From positions 11,156,786 through 11,220,785 of the forward strand of contig NC_037271.1 of assembly GCF_000002425.4 (NCBI RefSeq): a stretch of DNA of 64,000 bases, given 5' to 3'. Shown one piece after another: positions 21,462 to 32,841 of this stretch (the stretch's first letter is position 1; each line of letters opens with the position of its first letter). The position numbers and the translations under genes were made by a program. Source of the DNA: Physcomitrium patens. Its lineage: Eukaryota; Streptophyta; Bryopsida; Funariales; Funariaceae. The notes below the pieces were generated by a model that saw only the letters and a program-made list of their open reading frames with translations, made no database searches and was not told the DNA's origin.

Positions 21462-22702
21462 TACTCTTTATTTTGAAATTGTATTGCTTCTTTGGATAAT
21501 ATTGAGCAATGTGTTTAACTTCTCTACAATATAAGCATAAACCTTTTTGATGACATCAACTCTTATTTTGCTCCATAAAGAATTTAAAATACATTTTATC
21601 AATTTGCATTGATTTTGGTTGTATTGAATAAGTTTTTGAAAACCTAGGATTTTTTTCATTACTTGACTTATTTCTCTCCAACCATGTCTTTGTTCTTAAT
21701 GCCTTTCAAATAATCAATTATCACATATAGTGGCTTAAGCAATAAATTCTTCCAAAGATTTTGCTTTTGGCATTGTCAATAAAAAATGTTTGAAATTATC
21801 CTTTAATTTATATCAAAATTGATTGATGAGGGCTTTGTTATTTTAGTCTATATTGTAAGCGAGGTTTTAGAATTCAATAGCATATATTGTGGCCAACTAT
21901 GAATCTTATTTTAAAAATAAAAGTTTAATTTTTGCTACTTGCTTTTGATCACTTTCTCCAAATATCAATGTAAACATTTTTAGGAATGAATTTAAATCAT
22001 AAAGGAGTTATGGATCTTTTTCCATCAAAGGTGCAAATCAAGAAAGAATACTTTGAGATAGTAGTGTATCTATGAACTCAACTTAAGTAAATCCACCAAG
22101 GTATTAAAAAAGATGCAACCTTAGATAGAGCTTGATTTATTGTAAGAATCCTCAATTTATTTATTTTGTTCGATCAAATTTCTTCGACATACTAATTTTT
22201 ATGTCTATCATACTTATAGAAGCAAGACTTTTTAGATTTGGTTGTGAGGTTAATTTACTTGTTTCTTTTAACTATGCAACTTCTTCATATAAAATTTGGA
22301 CTTCTTCCATAGACATAGGATTAATGTTTTTATAGTTGGTACTGGTGATGCATGAAATTTATATCCTAAGAATATTGGCAAGCTTGTGAAAATTTGCAAT
22401 AGTTGTAAATATATTCTTACTTTGATTAAGTATAGCATCGATGATTTTTCTTCCAGTTCAAATAATTTAACATATCTGCAAATCAAATTACAAGAGGGTA
22501 ACTCACAACCTCTAATATCAAATGAAAATTTTGCACAAAGAGGGATAATCTCTTCTTTTTCAGAAAAAAATCAGTATTAGAAAATTAAATTATTTGTTTA
22601 AAAGTGGATAGTCTGCAATCTTTAAAATACAACAATAGAAGTGAGATAAATTACTTACTTCTAAAACAAGACAAGAATAATGAATTAGCATTCTTGTTAA
22701 AC
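21462..22702 (-). pseudogene. Gag of element Z, decayed
   Basis: Minus-strand sequence near 22440-22490 (YVKLFELEEKS) matches RFVKLFEIEEKI at the start of gag in element C, and the zinc-knuckle region at 21470-21600 matches B and C. Stops are frequent. It continues directly into the pol piece that now begins at 7573, 14 kb away. Confidence 0.7.
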
Positions 22703-24790
22703 TATCAAGGATATAAACTTTAAAAAATTAAATAATCAATACATCCTTGTCTCACTTGAAAAGACTAAAAAATCACTCATAAATAATATAATATTAAATT
22801 TGAATGGCTATTATTAAAAATAAGAGGAAGATAGACTATTGAAAGAAGATTAAGAATAAAAAAAGACATTGATAAGAGTAAAAAAGGCTTTACTCTTACT
22901 TCCATACATACTATCTAACTAAAAGCTATGTGGTGATATTCTATAGGATCTTCAACATGTGTTGACTTTGGAAGACATATGTCTTAACTTCAAGTCAAGT
23001 TTTTAAAATATGCACCACTTAATTAGTTTGTACTATAAGCTACCTAAACATTGTTGTGTTGTGGTTCAACTACCATGTGAAAATAGTGTATATATATATA
23101 ATACATATTTTATTATAAAATTTAATAAAAGCCATATTATTAGATTTTAATTAATTACAAAATATGATTAGATTACTACTTTGAATTAGTTAATTTAAAA
23201 TGGCTATTATTGATGTTGATTTTATGTTAATAAGTATTTTATATATTTAGAACCACCTTTGTTAGACAATGGTGATTCTTAAAATCTTATTTTATTTCTT
23301 TTATTTGGTATTTAGAACATATGTTATATAAATTTTGTAAAAAAAAGTTTTAGAGAGAGATTTTGGTAGCAAAAATAGTAATTATGATGTCTATATGGAT
23401 GATTAGAGATGGATGAAAAAGATCTCTATTGCTATTGGCCAAAAGGCATGTCCAATGGCCTTCAAGGAGGCTACCAAAGGTCTTATTAGAGTTTAGGATT
23501 ATTCTTTTGGACTCATTTCAACTCAGAAGGCTGGAATCAAAAATTTAGATTTTTGGCTATGATTTTGATACAAATTGTGAATGATTTAGAGGTTTTATAA
23601 AAAGAGATATAAGCACTCAAAGTTAAGGTATTGATTTTGTATCTATTGTCATTCTTTTGGTTATAATGCATGTGTACAAAAAGCAATGAAGGATTGACAA
23701 CTAAGATAGAGAGAGTACTTTCTTGGCTATATTTTTTGGATACTACTTGATGAATTTTAAGCTATAATGAAGGAGATATAGAAATTTGAAGTCAGCACTT
23801 GCAATCTAAGGGCAATAAGTGATGCAAGTTACTAGTGGCTATATTTCAAGCTATATCTTGAGCAATCTAATAAGATTTTGGCTAAAACTTTTTAAAAATG
23901 TGTATTATCATGTAACTAAACTTTATACATAAATTTTGTGGTATTTGAGATTTGGATTTTTGAAATATGAAAAAAATAGTACTCAGGTGCTTGTAAATTA
24001 GGATTTAGAGTACTTGCTAAGAATTCTAAGATGCTATATTATCTAGAAATTTGAAAAGAATTAAATAGTTTGATCAAAAGATATAAATTTCTAAAGTTTA
24101 GAGTTAAAAAAATCTTTTACGAGAAAAAAATATTTTGAAAGGATTTTACTATAATTTGGATATTTTATGCAAAATAAAGGGATTTTTGGAAGCTAAGACT
24201 ATATGTACATATTAAAGATGGAGATATAAAGCTATTGCAAAATTGTTATCCAAAATAAAGATGATTTTTTGTAAAAGATTATGGATTTTCTTTGAGCTCA
24301 TGAAAAATCTAACTTATTGGCAAATAATTAGTTATGATTTGATATAACAAAGGATGTTAGGACATTTCTAGATGCTTTAAAAATCTTTGTGTATAAAGCT
24401 TTTTAAATATAAAAGATTTTTTTTTATAAATAAAAGATTTCTTTTATAAATAAAATATTTTTTGATACTTTTGTATTTATTTATTTTCTATAATGAGAAT
24501 ATATCACTTATTGGAACTTTTCTAATAAGATAAAGCTAAAGTCTCTACAACTAAGTATTTGATATATTGCTAATTAAAAAATCATGTTATAGGAAAATAT
24601 ATGACACATGACTAACTTGTTGACCAAATTTTTAACCTATCAATAAATTATTAATATATATAAAGTCAAAACCATATTTATGAAGTTATTAAAAATCTTG
24701 TCTAAAAAATATTATGAAATTAATTTACTTTTATCTACTTCTATCTAATCATATATGTAATTATTAAAATAAATGTATTTATCTATGACA
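22703..24790 (-). repeat. 5' LTR of element Z, interrupted by repeat U2
   Basis: The LTR parts are about 22703-23049 and 24597-24790. The boundary with the internal region, TTAAAC before TATCAAGG, corresponds to the same junction in element C. The right end reads CTATGACA, the complement of the LTR start. Confidence 0.75.
23050..24596. repeat. Repeat U copy 2, inserted in an LTR
   Basis: About 1.5 kb separates two halves of one LTR. Segment 23420-23480 (ATCTCTATTGCTATTGGCC and on) resembles the reverse complement of 21100-21190 in U1, so the two copies are inverted relative to each other. No coding domain is recognised. The ends are approximate and I see no clear target duplication. Confidence 0.4.
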
Positions 24791-25461
24791 CTTTTGAGGC
24801 ACTATTGTACTTTAATACTATATAATTTTTATATTTAGATTATTTTATAGAGTCATTTTCTTAGGATACTTTGATACATAAAAAACTCGCAGGTTATCTT
24901 ATTGTTTATTGATCTAGGAACTTTTTACTATGTATTTCCAAAAATCCTATATTTTAGAATATATTTGTATTTTTTTGTAGTTTAAAAACAATCAACAATA
25001 GTTCTTTGATGACTTTCTAACTATGTAGAAGGCAATGATGGTTGTAATTATTTTTAAGAAGTAAGAACCAAAGACATAGACATAAACATATACATACATA
25101 TAGACTTATAAAGAAACAAGTATGTACTACAAAACTAGTAATAGTACATATATCAATACCAAAATTACATGAAAGAATGGAATATTTGGTATTGAAGAAA
25201 ATATGTTTGTTAACTAAGTAATAAAAACAAGACTTGGAGTAAGCAACTTTTGGATGTGCCAAAAATCCTCTCATTTCTTCTCTTCTTGTACTTTGACTCT
25301 TTCATAATATAATTCTCAATAGACTTGTGATTGATATATCCTTCAAAGAATATAGCTAAGGTATTTTGTTTTAGAGAAGATTGCTAAAAAAATAGTCATA
25401 TTTTGGCAAAACTATTTGGTCTTTGAAATAACAATAATATGTTGGTGATAAATAATGAATA
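24791..25461. other. AT-rich spacer
   Basis: AT-rich sequence with only one short minus-strand frame (25017-25274) of low-complexity hydrophobic composition. Nothing recognisable. Confidence 0.5.
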
Positions 25462-26190
25462 TTAACAAGGACATGAATCTCAAAGAATTAAAATATTAAT
25501 ATACTCTTGAGTCAATCAAAAATACTAAAAAATTACTCAAAGATGATATAATGTTAAATTACAGTGGCTATTTCCAAAGACAAGAAAACTACAAAGTCTT
25601 GAAATAAGACTAAAGACAAGAAAGGCACTGACAAGAATGAAGAAGGCTTCATTCTTGCCTCTATATATCTTCTTAATTAGAAAGTAGGTGGCAATATTCT
25701 ATAGGACCTCCAAAACATGTTGACTTTGCAAGACATGTATTTTAACTTGCAAGATAAGCTTTCTATATGAGCGCCACATAGTTACCTTGTTCTATAAGCT
25801 ATTAATACGTGGTTAACTTGTTGATCAAGTTTTTAGCCTATTAGTCAACTACAAATATATGTAAAGTCAAATTAGCATCTATGAAGCTTCTAGGAAGTTT
25901 TTTTAAAAAAATATTATATAATAAATTTATTTTTATTTATTTCTACTTAATCATATAGATAAATATTAAAGTAAGTATGTATATTCATGACATTATCCAA
26001 GAATGAGTTTAACAAGGAGCATTCATTATCTTTTATGGATCTTACAATTCTTCATCTTAGTTTTGATGGATGTCATCAATAAAAAGCCTCAACTTTCTTT
26101 GCTATATTTACAAGATTCTTTATTGGCTCCCATGTGCATTCGCTAATATCATATTTGATGCAAATAATTCAAAGTGTAGTTGTTATGTTG
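25462..26190 (-). mobile_element. Element Y: truncated gypsy fragment (LTR plus 3' internal end)
   Basis: 25462-25992 aligns with a full LTR on the minus strand. It is followed by about 35 bp of the region next to the 3' LTR. From about 26040 to 26190 the sequence instead matches the antisense of the pol chromodomain end (GGATGTCATCAATAAAAAGC corresponds to the same block at 4308 in Z). ORF3 has therefore been deleted. The rest of the element is missing. Confidence 0.75.
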
Positions 26191-27358
26191 GCGAAGAAAG
26201 ACTAAAAGTTGGCAGTGGGAGTTCCTTCACTTCTAAAAATATGGAAAGAAGAATAAGGCGTGGATATTAAGAGCGATGAAGAAAAAGAGAAGTTAAGATG
26301 AGAAATAAGGTTGAAAATGAAAACAAGCACTAGAAACAAGGAACATAGACAAGTGGTATAATGATGGTTTTGATAGATGAGTCAATTTAATAAAAGATTT
26401 TGATTAAATTTAATATTCAAAAATTAAAAAAATAAATAACCAAACTAGTAAAAACCTCTATTTGATGTTATACAAAACCAAAATATTTTAAAGAGAATCC
26501 TTAAAATTTAGACTACAGATTTCACACAACAAACTAGTTCTAATGAATAATCAAAACATCAATCTTTATTTAATTTAATTTTTAACAATATGTGTAGGCA
26601 TGAGGAATGATTCTGAATTGACATAGGTAAATAGTTGTGATATTTTCATGCATAAAATAATCTTAAATATCAAAAATACTACATCTTAAGTCCAACGAAA
26701 AAAGAAAAAAAGAAAAAACTATTCCTTCATTTTTGAGAGCCACTTTATCATCATGGGTAGAGTAGTTTTTTTTAATCATGAGTGTTAATGGTACCGTTGG
26801 GGTCTATTACGCGGTGTCGGTAGCTCCCATTCAAAGGGCGTGGTGTAGGCAGCTGCCGACACACAGCGGCGTCGGACACTGTTGGAACAACGTTTTCTAC
26901 AACGGGCGATTCCAATCAAATGTCTGCAGGGGAACAAAGCCAAACCACTCAATGTCTCTGCTTCTTTCAAGTTACTAAGATTACAGTTGAATAAGAACTC
27001 TGGGGCAAATGCTCATCACCACATCGTTTCCGTTCCATCCCAATCTCGATCTGTTGCAACTCGGTTTAGCTCTCGTCCTCGACTGGTAGTGAGTTTCCAC
27101 TTTTCGTAAGCCCTTCACAGCCTGCACAGATTGTTCAAACAAACGAGTGTGAGCTTGCTTTTTTCGTGCCGCTCCGACGGTTTGCACATTGGGGCTGTTT
27201 AGCGAGTTTTGAAGATTCGCTGTATTCTTTTGAATTGAGGTCAGTCGCTGAAGACACGGTGGTGGTTGGAGCTTCCTCTCGCGATTGTCTGTTTCTACAA
27301 GCGGCTGTGATATACAAGGCCTCTTAGTGGTCTCTGACAAAGAACAATTAGGTTTGAC
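26191..27358. other. Upstream region of the small-protein gene
   Basis: 26191-26770 is AT-rich without features. From about 26780 the composition becomes GC-richer, which fits promoter and 5' untranslated sequence of the gene starting at 27359. Several short overlapping frames (for example 26981-27646 minus) exist on both strands. They overlap the real gene, lack recognisable domains and are probably shadows. Confidence 0.5.
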
Positions 27359-27745
27359 ATGGCCAATTCCAAGGTGACTACCGTCGTTACGAACCAGACG
27401 ACACATGGGTACACCATGATGGTAGTGAACCGAAATCATTATTCGACACTTGTGACTCTGAACGTGGGAGACGAGTATCGGATGCGCCTCGACGTGAATT
27501 GGACTTACCAAGAGTTTTGCCTGGAAAACCAGGATGATGCCGCGAAGAGGTTCTTCATCAGCTCCGATGAGTGTTGTGATTACGAGAGCATCACCATTGA
27601 GGAAAGCGATGGAGGGATCAATGTCACCAAAGTCGCTCGCAAGCATTACGGTGCTGACAGTGCCCAGCAGCAGCAGCAGGAGGAGGAGCAGAAATCGACA
27701 TCCAAGTGCTGGAGGTTCTGGCTCTGGCTCAAAGCGTCACAATAA
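27359..27745 (+). CDS. Small soluble protein of unknown function (DUF7748-like?)
   Basis: 128 codons in a single exon, with the ATG at 27359 in a favourable context (GACATGG). The first 90 residues form a compact domain: VTTVVTNQTTHGYTMMVVNR, a VGDEYRMRLDV strand block and FFISSDECCDYESITIEE. These are followed by GGINVTKVARKHYG, a glutamine/glutamate-rich linker (about 102-112) and a tryptophan-rich tail (CWRFWLWLK). No signal peptide or membrane helix precedes it. It resembles a small family found in non-seed plants that I associate, from memory and weakly, with DUF7748; no function is known. The GC content and intact frame set it apart from the transposons around it, so I take it as a real host gene. 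Confidence 0.75.
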   Translation: MANSKVTTVVTNQTTHGYTMMVVNRNHYSTLVTLNVGDEYRMRLDVNWTYQEFCLENQDDAAKRFFISSDECCDYESITIEESDGGINVTKVARKHYGADSAQQQQQEEEQKSTSKCWRFWLWLKASQ

Positions 27746-28529
27746 TCCCTGCATGCTCATTCACACTCTATTGAATCTTACCTGTACAGATTCGTTTTTC
27801 CTGTATACATCTTGTAATTCTATATGTGAGGTGGAATTTAGATCACATATACGTGATGATGAATTGTTCTGCTTATACACATCACAAATCCGGAGATATT
27901 GTTCAATATTGACTATCAAAGAGTGTAAGAAATAGTAAACAGCAATCAGTCAATGCATTCCAGAGATTGGAGACAGAGGCCAGAATGCAGCCTTCATTTG
28001 ATCTTGACATCCAACCTTGGAAAATGAAACCATTCTTCAAAACTATAAATGAAAACAGCATATTTCAAATAGCATATAAAGATTCTGCAAGTATACCAGA
28101 AAGCAGTTTGACTCATCTCTGTGTTTTGCTTTGCATCTCAACTTTACTTGTACACTAAGTGTGACGAATTTGACGTGGTGGTTTACACCACTATTCACCG
28201 CTAATTTGGCTTTTGAGTCAGCCTTGAAAAGGTCTTTCCACAAGTTTTTATTATTATTTCCAAGCATCCTTTTCGCACAAGGAAGGCAACGCGAGTATTC
28301 TATTATTGCTCAGTGGAGCCTACTGCATATCGATGCTCAGCTACGCGTCATTGTGCGATCCAAACCGTCGTTGCGTCAGCCCTCTGTGACGTGATCGAGC
28401 TGCCGTGGATTTCCAGTTCATTTTCATGCGTCTTGTTTCATATTCTGTGGTGAGGACGCTGCTCATGGAGATTTTGTGAGACGGGTTTGGGGTTTTAGGC
28501 CGTGCAGCGAAGCAGCAGGGTCTCCCGAG
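27746..28529. other. Intergenic region with upstream ORF of the desaturase gene
   Basis: Contains the 3' untranslated part of the previous gene, then the desaturase promoter and leader. A short upstream ORF (ATG 28426, TGA 28477-28479, 17 codons) ends 50 bases before the desaturase ATG and could reduce its translation. No other feature. Confidence 0.45.
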
Positions 28530-29735
28530 ATGGGAGAGATGGTTGGTGTCGTAGCAGGCTCGCCGTGCAGCCTGCAAGCGCTGTCTCGAGGGGTATCCAA
28601 TAGGGGTCCAAGTGTTGTGCGGAACGCTGTTGTGGGCTGTAGGAGTTGGAGGAGGGTTGGTAGAATCGGGGACACTAACATACGCCTTCGCAATAACTCC
28701 AATTTAGGTGGGTCGCTGCGAAGGTTGGAGTCATTGAAATTAGGTGCCGTGATAGTGGCGGAGAGGGATTCATACACGAGACGTGTTCGTGAGTGTTCTG
28801 CGTCGTTGAGAGATGGGGAGGAGGTCTTGACAGGGGAATCTTCGACCCCCTCTGAGCCGGGTATATGGATGTCGGATGTTGTGGTGAAGAAAAGGCCGAA
28901 TTACTTCAAGGATCGCTCATGGACTTCGAAGGACCTCACTTACGCGGGTTATATGGCATTTATGCACGGGTTGTGTTTGTTGGCTCCAGCCACCTTTTCT
29001 TGGGATGCTTTGGGTGTCTCTCTCGGTTTGTATGTTATTACGGGCTTGTTCGGGATCACGCTCTCCTTCCATCGCAATCTGTCACACAAAAGCTTCAAGC
29101 TCCCCAAGTGGTTGGAGTACTCTTTCGCGTATTGTGGAGTCCAAGCGGTCCAGGTTTGTTTTATAACTTTGGCTTACGTTGCCTCGGCACGATCGGTGTT
29201 TACATCTCTTAATGAATTTATGATACGGTGCCGCTGGAATTGATTAGGTCAGGTGTGCACCAATGTTGAAACTCAAACCATCGTCGGGGATTTGCAAAAT
29301 TCCTGACGGTACAGAAGATGCTTATTACAGTAATTCATAGACTTAAGCAGAAAGTACGCCAAATTATGGAGCAGCTATTTTTTGATGCATACTCACAGCT
29401 AGCCAGCAGTGTTTTAGACGCTTGGAAACATTTGGGGACATTGACAGTCAAGTAAATGGACGCTGCCAAAAATTCTGAGTCAGTTCAGATGACATCACAA
29501 TTTTGGGACCTGAAATTGGACCGGAAAATCATGTGCTGACCATCTTGTGATGACGTTTCTGGTGCAGGGTGATCCATTGGAGTGGGTAAGCTCACATCGG
29601 TATCACCACCAGCATTGTGACACAGAGAAAGATCCACATTCTCCTTATGAAGGTTTCTGGCACAGTCACATGGGATGGTTACTGGATGACAGAAGAACTC
29701 AAGAAAGAGTGAGCATCACTCTCTGCTTTCGTGTG

Positions 29736-29776
<41 letters not shown>

Positions 29777-30873
29777 CTCATATTTTCTCTAAGAGTTTTC
29801 ACTTCAGGTCGAGGATTTGTCTTGCTTGGTTCTTTTAGATTTGATTAGAGTGTGTCTGGCAGGTCGGGGCTCGGAATAACGTTGGTGACATGGACAAAGA
29901 TCCTTTTTATCAGTTTATTCAGCGGACATATCCAATTCATCCCATCATGATGGCGGTGGCGCTGTATGTCATGGGTGGATTTCCTTACCTAATTTGGGGC
30001 ATGGTAAGTATTTATGTTGGATTATGAACTCCCAGTCGATTCATTAGGCAAGCCTTCAACAGACCTAAACTTTAGGGTTCTATCGTCTTTGGTTCAGACG
30101 TGGTAAAGAAAACCTAAATCAGTACCATGCAATTATCCGTATCAGCAATTGTAATGTGGTATTTGAATTTTGGTAAACGAACGTCCACTTCCTGTTAGGT
30201 TCACATGAATCTTTGTGCTCATTGCAGATTTACTGTTTTCATTGAACATTCCTAGGAATATCATGACAATTATCTTTGTTTGCAGGCTTTAAGAGTTGTG
30301 TGGGTCTATCACATTACGTGGTTTGTGAACTCAGCATCTCATGTTTGGGGCTCACAAAAGTGGAATACGGGTGATTTATCAAGGAATAACTGGTAAATTT
30401 GTACCCACCTTACCCAAGGCATTAAATATTCTTGTGCTCACGAACAACTCAGTCCTTCAGCTAGTTATCTGAGATTTGCACTTGTGTGGCTATCGAAAAT
30501 GACATTGTAGAATGATTTCATTCAATCTTTTTCGATCAAGACGTAAGAAATGATCTGTTTCGAACATTTGATTTCGTGGTTGATCTGGAATAAAATTTGG
30601 CTCTGTTGCCGCGATGTTGATTCGATTGACTCACCGTTCATAAAGTATTGAATTAGTTTTCTTTTGTCTCTTCATTGCAGGTGGGTGGCACTTCTTGCAT
30701 TTGGAGAAGGTTGGCACAATAACCATCATGCTTTTGAATATTCAGCGAGGCATGGACTTGAATGGTGGCAGCTAGACCCAACATGGTGGATCATTTGTGC
30801 TCTTGAAGCTGTTGGAGTAGCTACAAAGGTAAAGCTCCCGAAGAAAGAGCACATGGAGAAGTTAGCACTTTAG
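28530..30873 (+). CDS. Plastid acyl-lipid (delta-9-type) fatty acid desaturase
   Basis: Five exons: 28530-29153, 29568-29708, 29863-30003, 30286-30392 and 30681-30873. All introns are GT-AG and together the exons give 401 codons. The membrane di-iron desaturase family inserts a double bond into acyl chains. Its three histidine boxes are visible: HRNLSH (181-186), HRYHH (218-222) and HNNHH (350-354). [20 protein letters not shown] and [20 protein letters not shown] are hallmark segments of the plant ADS/FAD5 group. The first ~110 residues are rich in serine, arginine and glycine without a domain, typical of a plastid transit peptide. That points to a chloroplast enzyme acting on galactolipid or other acyl lipids (FAD5/ADS3-like); exact regiospecificity cannot be read from sequence. 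Start chosen as the first in-frame ATG ([10 protein letters not shown]). Confidence 0.93.
29739..29770. repeat. (TA)n microsatellite in desaturase intron 2
   Basis: About sixteen TA dinucleotides, 30 bases after the splice donor at 29709. This is likely a polymorphic marker. Confidence 0.95.
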
Positions 30874-32841
30874 ATAATTTTAACTGTTGGGGCTATGTGC
30901 AAGTTCTGCTCTGTCTTGTCTTGTATCCACCCTTTTTCATAGCCCGTCCGTAATGCTTGAGATATTCTACATGAGAGTTAGGTCATGAGTTGAGTACACA
31001 ATAAGTAAAACTCATTGAAAGCCCGCGTTCAGAGTTTTTTAAAATTGCATTCATAGTTTTAACCGGTTTGCCGTTTTTTGGAACAATTCTTGCTTCAAAC
31101 AGATTTGTGTGAAGTGTGACTGTGAACAGTAAATTCTTAGAATCTAGGACTAGGAAGCATGAGAAATTATTTTAAGCATTATGTGTCTGGTATACTCTTA
31201 TAAGCTGATTTGAGTAAAACTGAGCGATGTAACGTTCATGGTTCACTGTTGTTTAGCGTTTCTTCTTGCAACATGCTTCTATAGTTGCAAGTTCCCAGCA
31301 TGTTTGGCAACAACTTGCAAAGATAACATGTAAAAGTAGATGATGACACCTTTTAGAGTGTCCTTCTCTTTATTTTGCTCCCATCCTCAAGTATGCACGT
31401 TGGTATTACCTCCTCAGTCTCCGATCTCTTAGTTCGAAATTTTTCAACTAAAGCTCCATCCAAGGGAAACTTAGCTCTGGTCTTCCAACATTCAACACTT
31501 TACAGACACTGGAAAAACTTTTCAAGTGAAAGTGTGGGTGGTTTCAATGATCGATCTAAATACTAATTTAGAACGGCAGCATAAATTGTTATACATTGCA
31601 ACTACTGATTTTGCTGAAAGGAAATCTGAAATTATAATTATATTTCTACAGCTTAAACTCTTTTACATTCTTGAATCCTCAAAGTCATCATCACAATTGC
31701 ATATGCTTTAATTGCATGGGATATTAAAAGAATTTAACTTGAAGAAGTCTAACTCAAAGTCCAAGGCATCACATGATCAGTGAGCTGTTATAAATACTAC
31801 CATCTACAAATTTGAAATACATTCAAGCAAAGGCGCAACATTTCTGAGAACAAGAAGAGATAGACGATAGTTTAAGGCAATGAGGTTTAAAGGCTTGGGG
31901 AGACATCAAAAATAGGAATGTGGGTTTTTGAGTTTAGATACACAAGAGTTCGACATCAAGTTTATTTATGTATATACATAAATACACACACAAATATATA
32001 TGTGTAAATACTGGAAGTTTGTTACGAATATGCATGAACATGTGAAGTTGATGTTCAATCAAAGACGTCATTCACATCATCTCCTACTGAAACACGAAAA
32101 ATGTAATATACAACCGCACCAATTCGTTAGTTCAAAGCTAGGTGGAAGGTTCATTTATCATCACAGGTCCCAAAACTCTCCATTCAGATCACCAGTACCT
32201 GCGGCATAGGGCCTGCAACTGATAAAAATGTTCGACAAAGTTGCACAAAGACGTGACACCCTGTGGAAACAAGACTGTGTCCCAGAGGACGAAGGAGAAC
32301 ATTCAAGCTCAACACAATGCTGTGGAAGGACACAGATTCCCCGGTTTGAAGAGGTTTTTCCTTACAAAAATCAGACCAATTTAAAAATCAATTAATGATT
32401 CGTCGTAGCTGTACATAGCAATATGACTGCACTCATAAATAATCCATCTTGATTACTAAGTGCCGGACCAGTACATGAAAGCTGAACACTTAAAATACAC
32501 ATACTACCCAGTCGGATTGGTCGGTTCAGAGCAATCACTCATGCAAACAGCGAAGACAAGAGTGCGAAAGAGGCAACTAAATGTGTATGTACCCTAATAA
32601 ATTTACAGGAAGAAGCTCCGGCGGTTGAACTGGCTATCAGTTTCTCGAAACGATACAAAATCATGAACAAATGCGCTTGTGAGAATCACCAGCAATGAAT
32701 TTCCTGTCCGCGGTGTAGAGCTGCCATTCGGTGTCTTCTGTCACCAAGATTTTCCTTGCGCGCTGTACTTCAAGGTGAAAGATCATGTCAACAAATTGAT
32801 TCATGTTCGGAGTCGATGACTTACAAAGGATGCCTAACGCC
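30874..32841. other. Convergent intergenic region
   Basis: Lies between the 3' ends of the desaturase (+) and ABCF (-) genes and holds their 3' untranslated sequences. A small perfect palindrome, TTTATGTATATACATAAA, is near 31964. No gene with a recognisable domain; short frames such as 31375-31566 lack support. Confidence 0.5.

Larger units (their letters stand above)
2440..24790 (-). mobile_element. Element Z: old reverse Ty3/gypsy element, split by later insertions
   Basis: On the minus strand the order is 5' LTR (22703-24790), gag (21462-22702), pol (about 4290-7545), ORF3 (3769-4191), 3' LTR (2440-3727). The gag piece and the pol piece are 14 kb apart but join. The zinc-knuckle end of gag at 21462-21600 continues at 7540-7573 when compared with the same junction in elements B and C. 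The 14 kb between them is repeat U carrying elements A and B. Z is heavily decayed, with stops throughout, and both its LTRs carry further insertions. It is the oldest layer of the stack. Confidence 0.85.

Noticed and set aside
26981..27646. 221-codon minus-strand ORF
   Set aside because: It overlaps the sense gene at 27359-27745 and its leader in GC-rich DNA, where antisense frames stay open easily; no recognisable domain.
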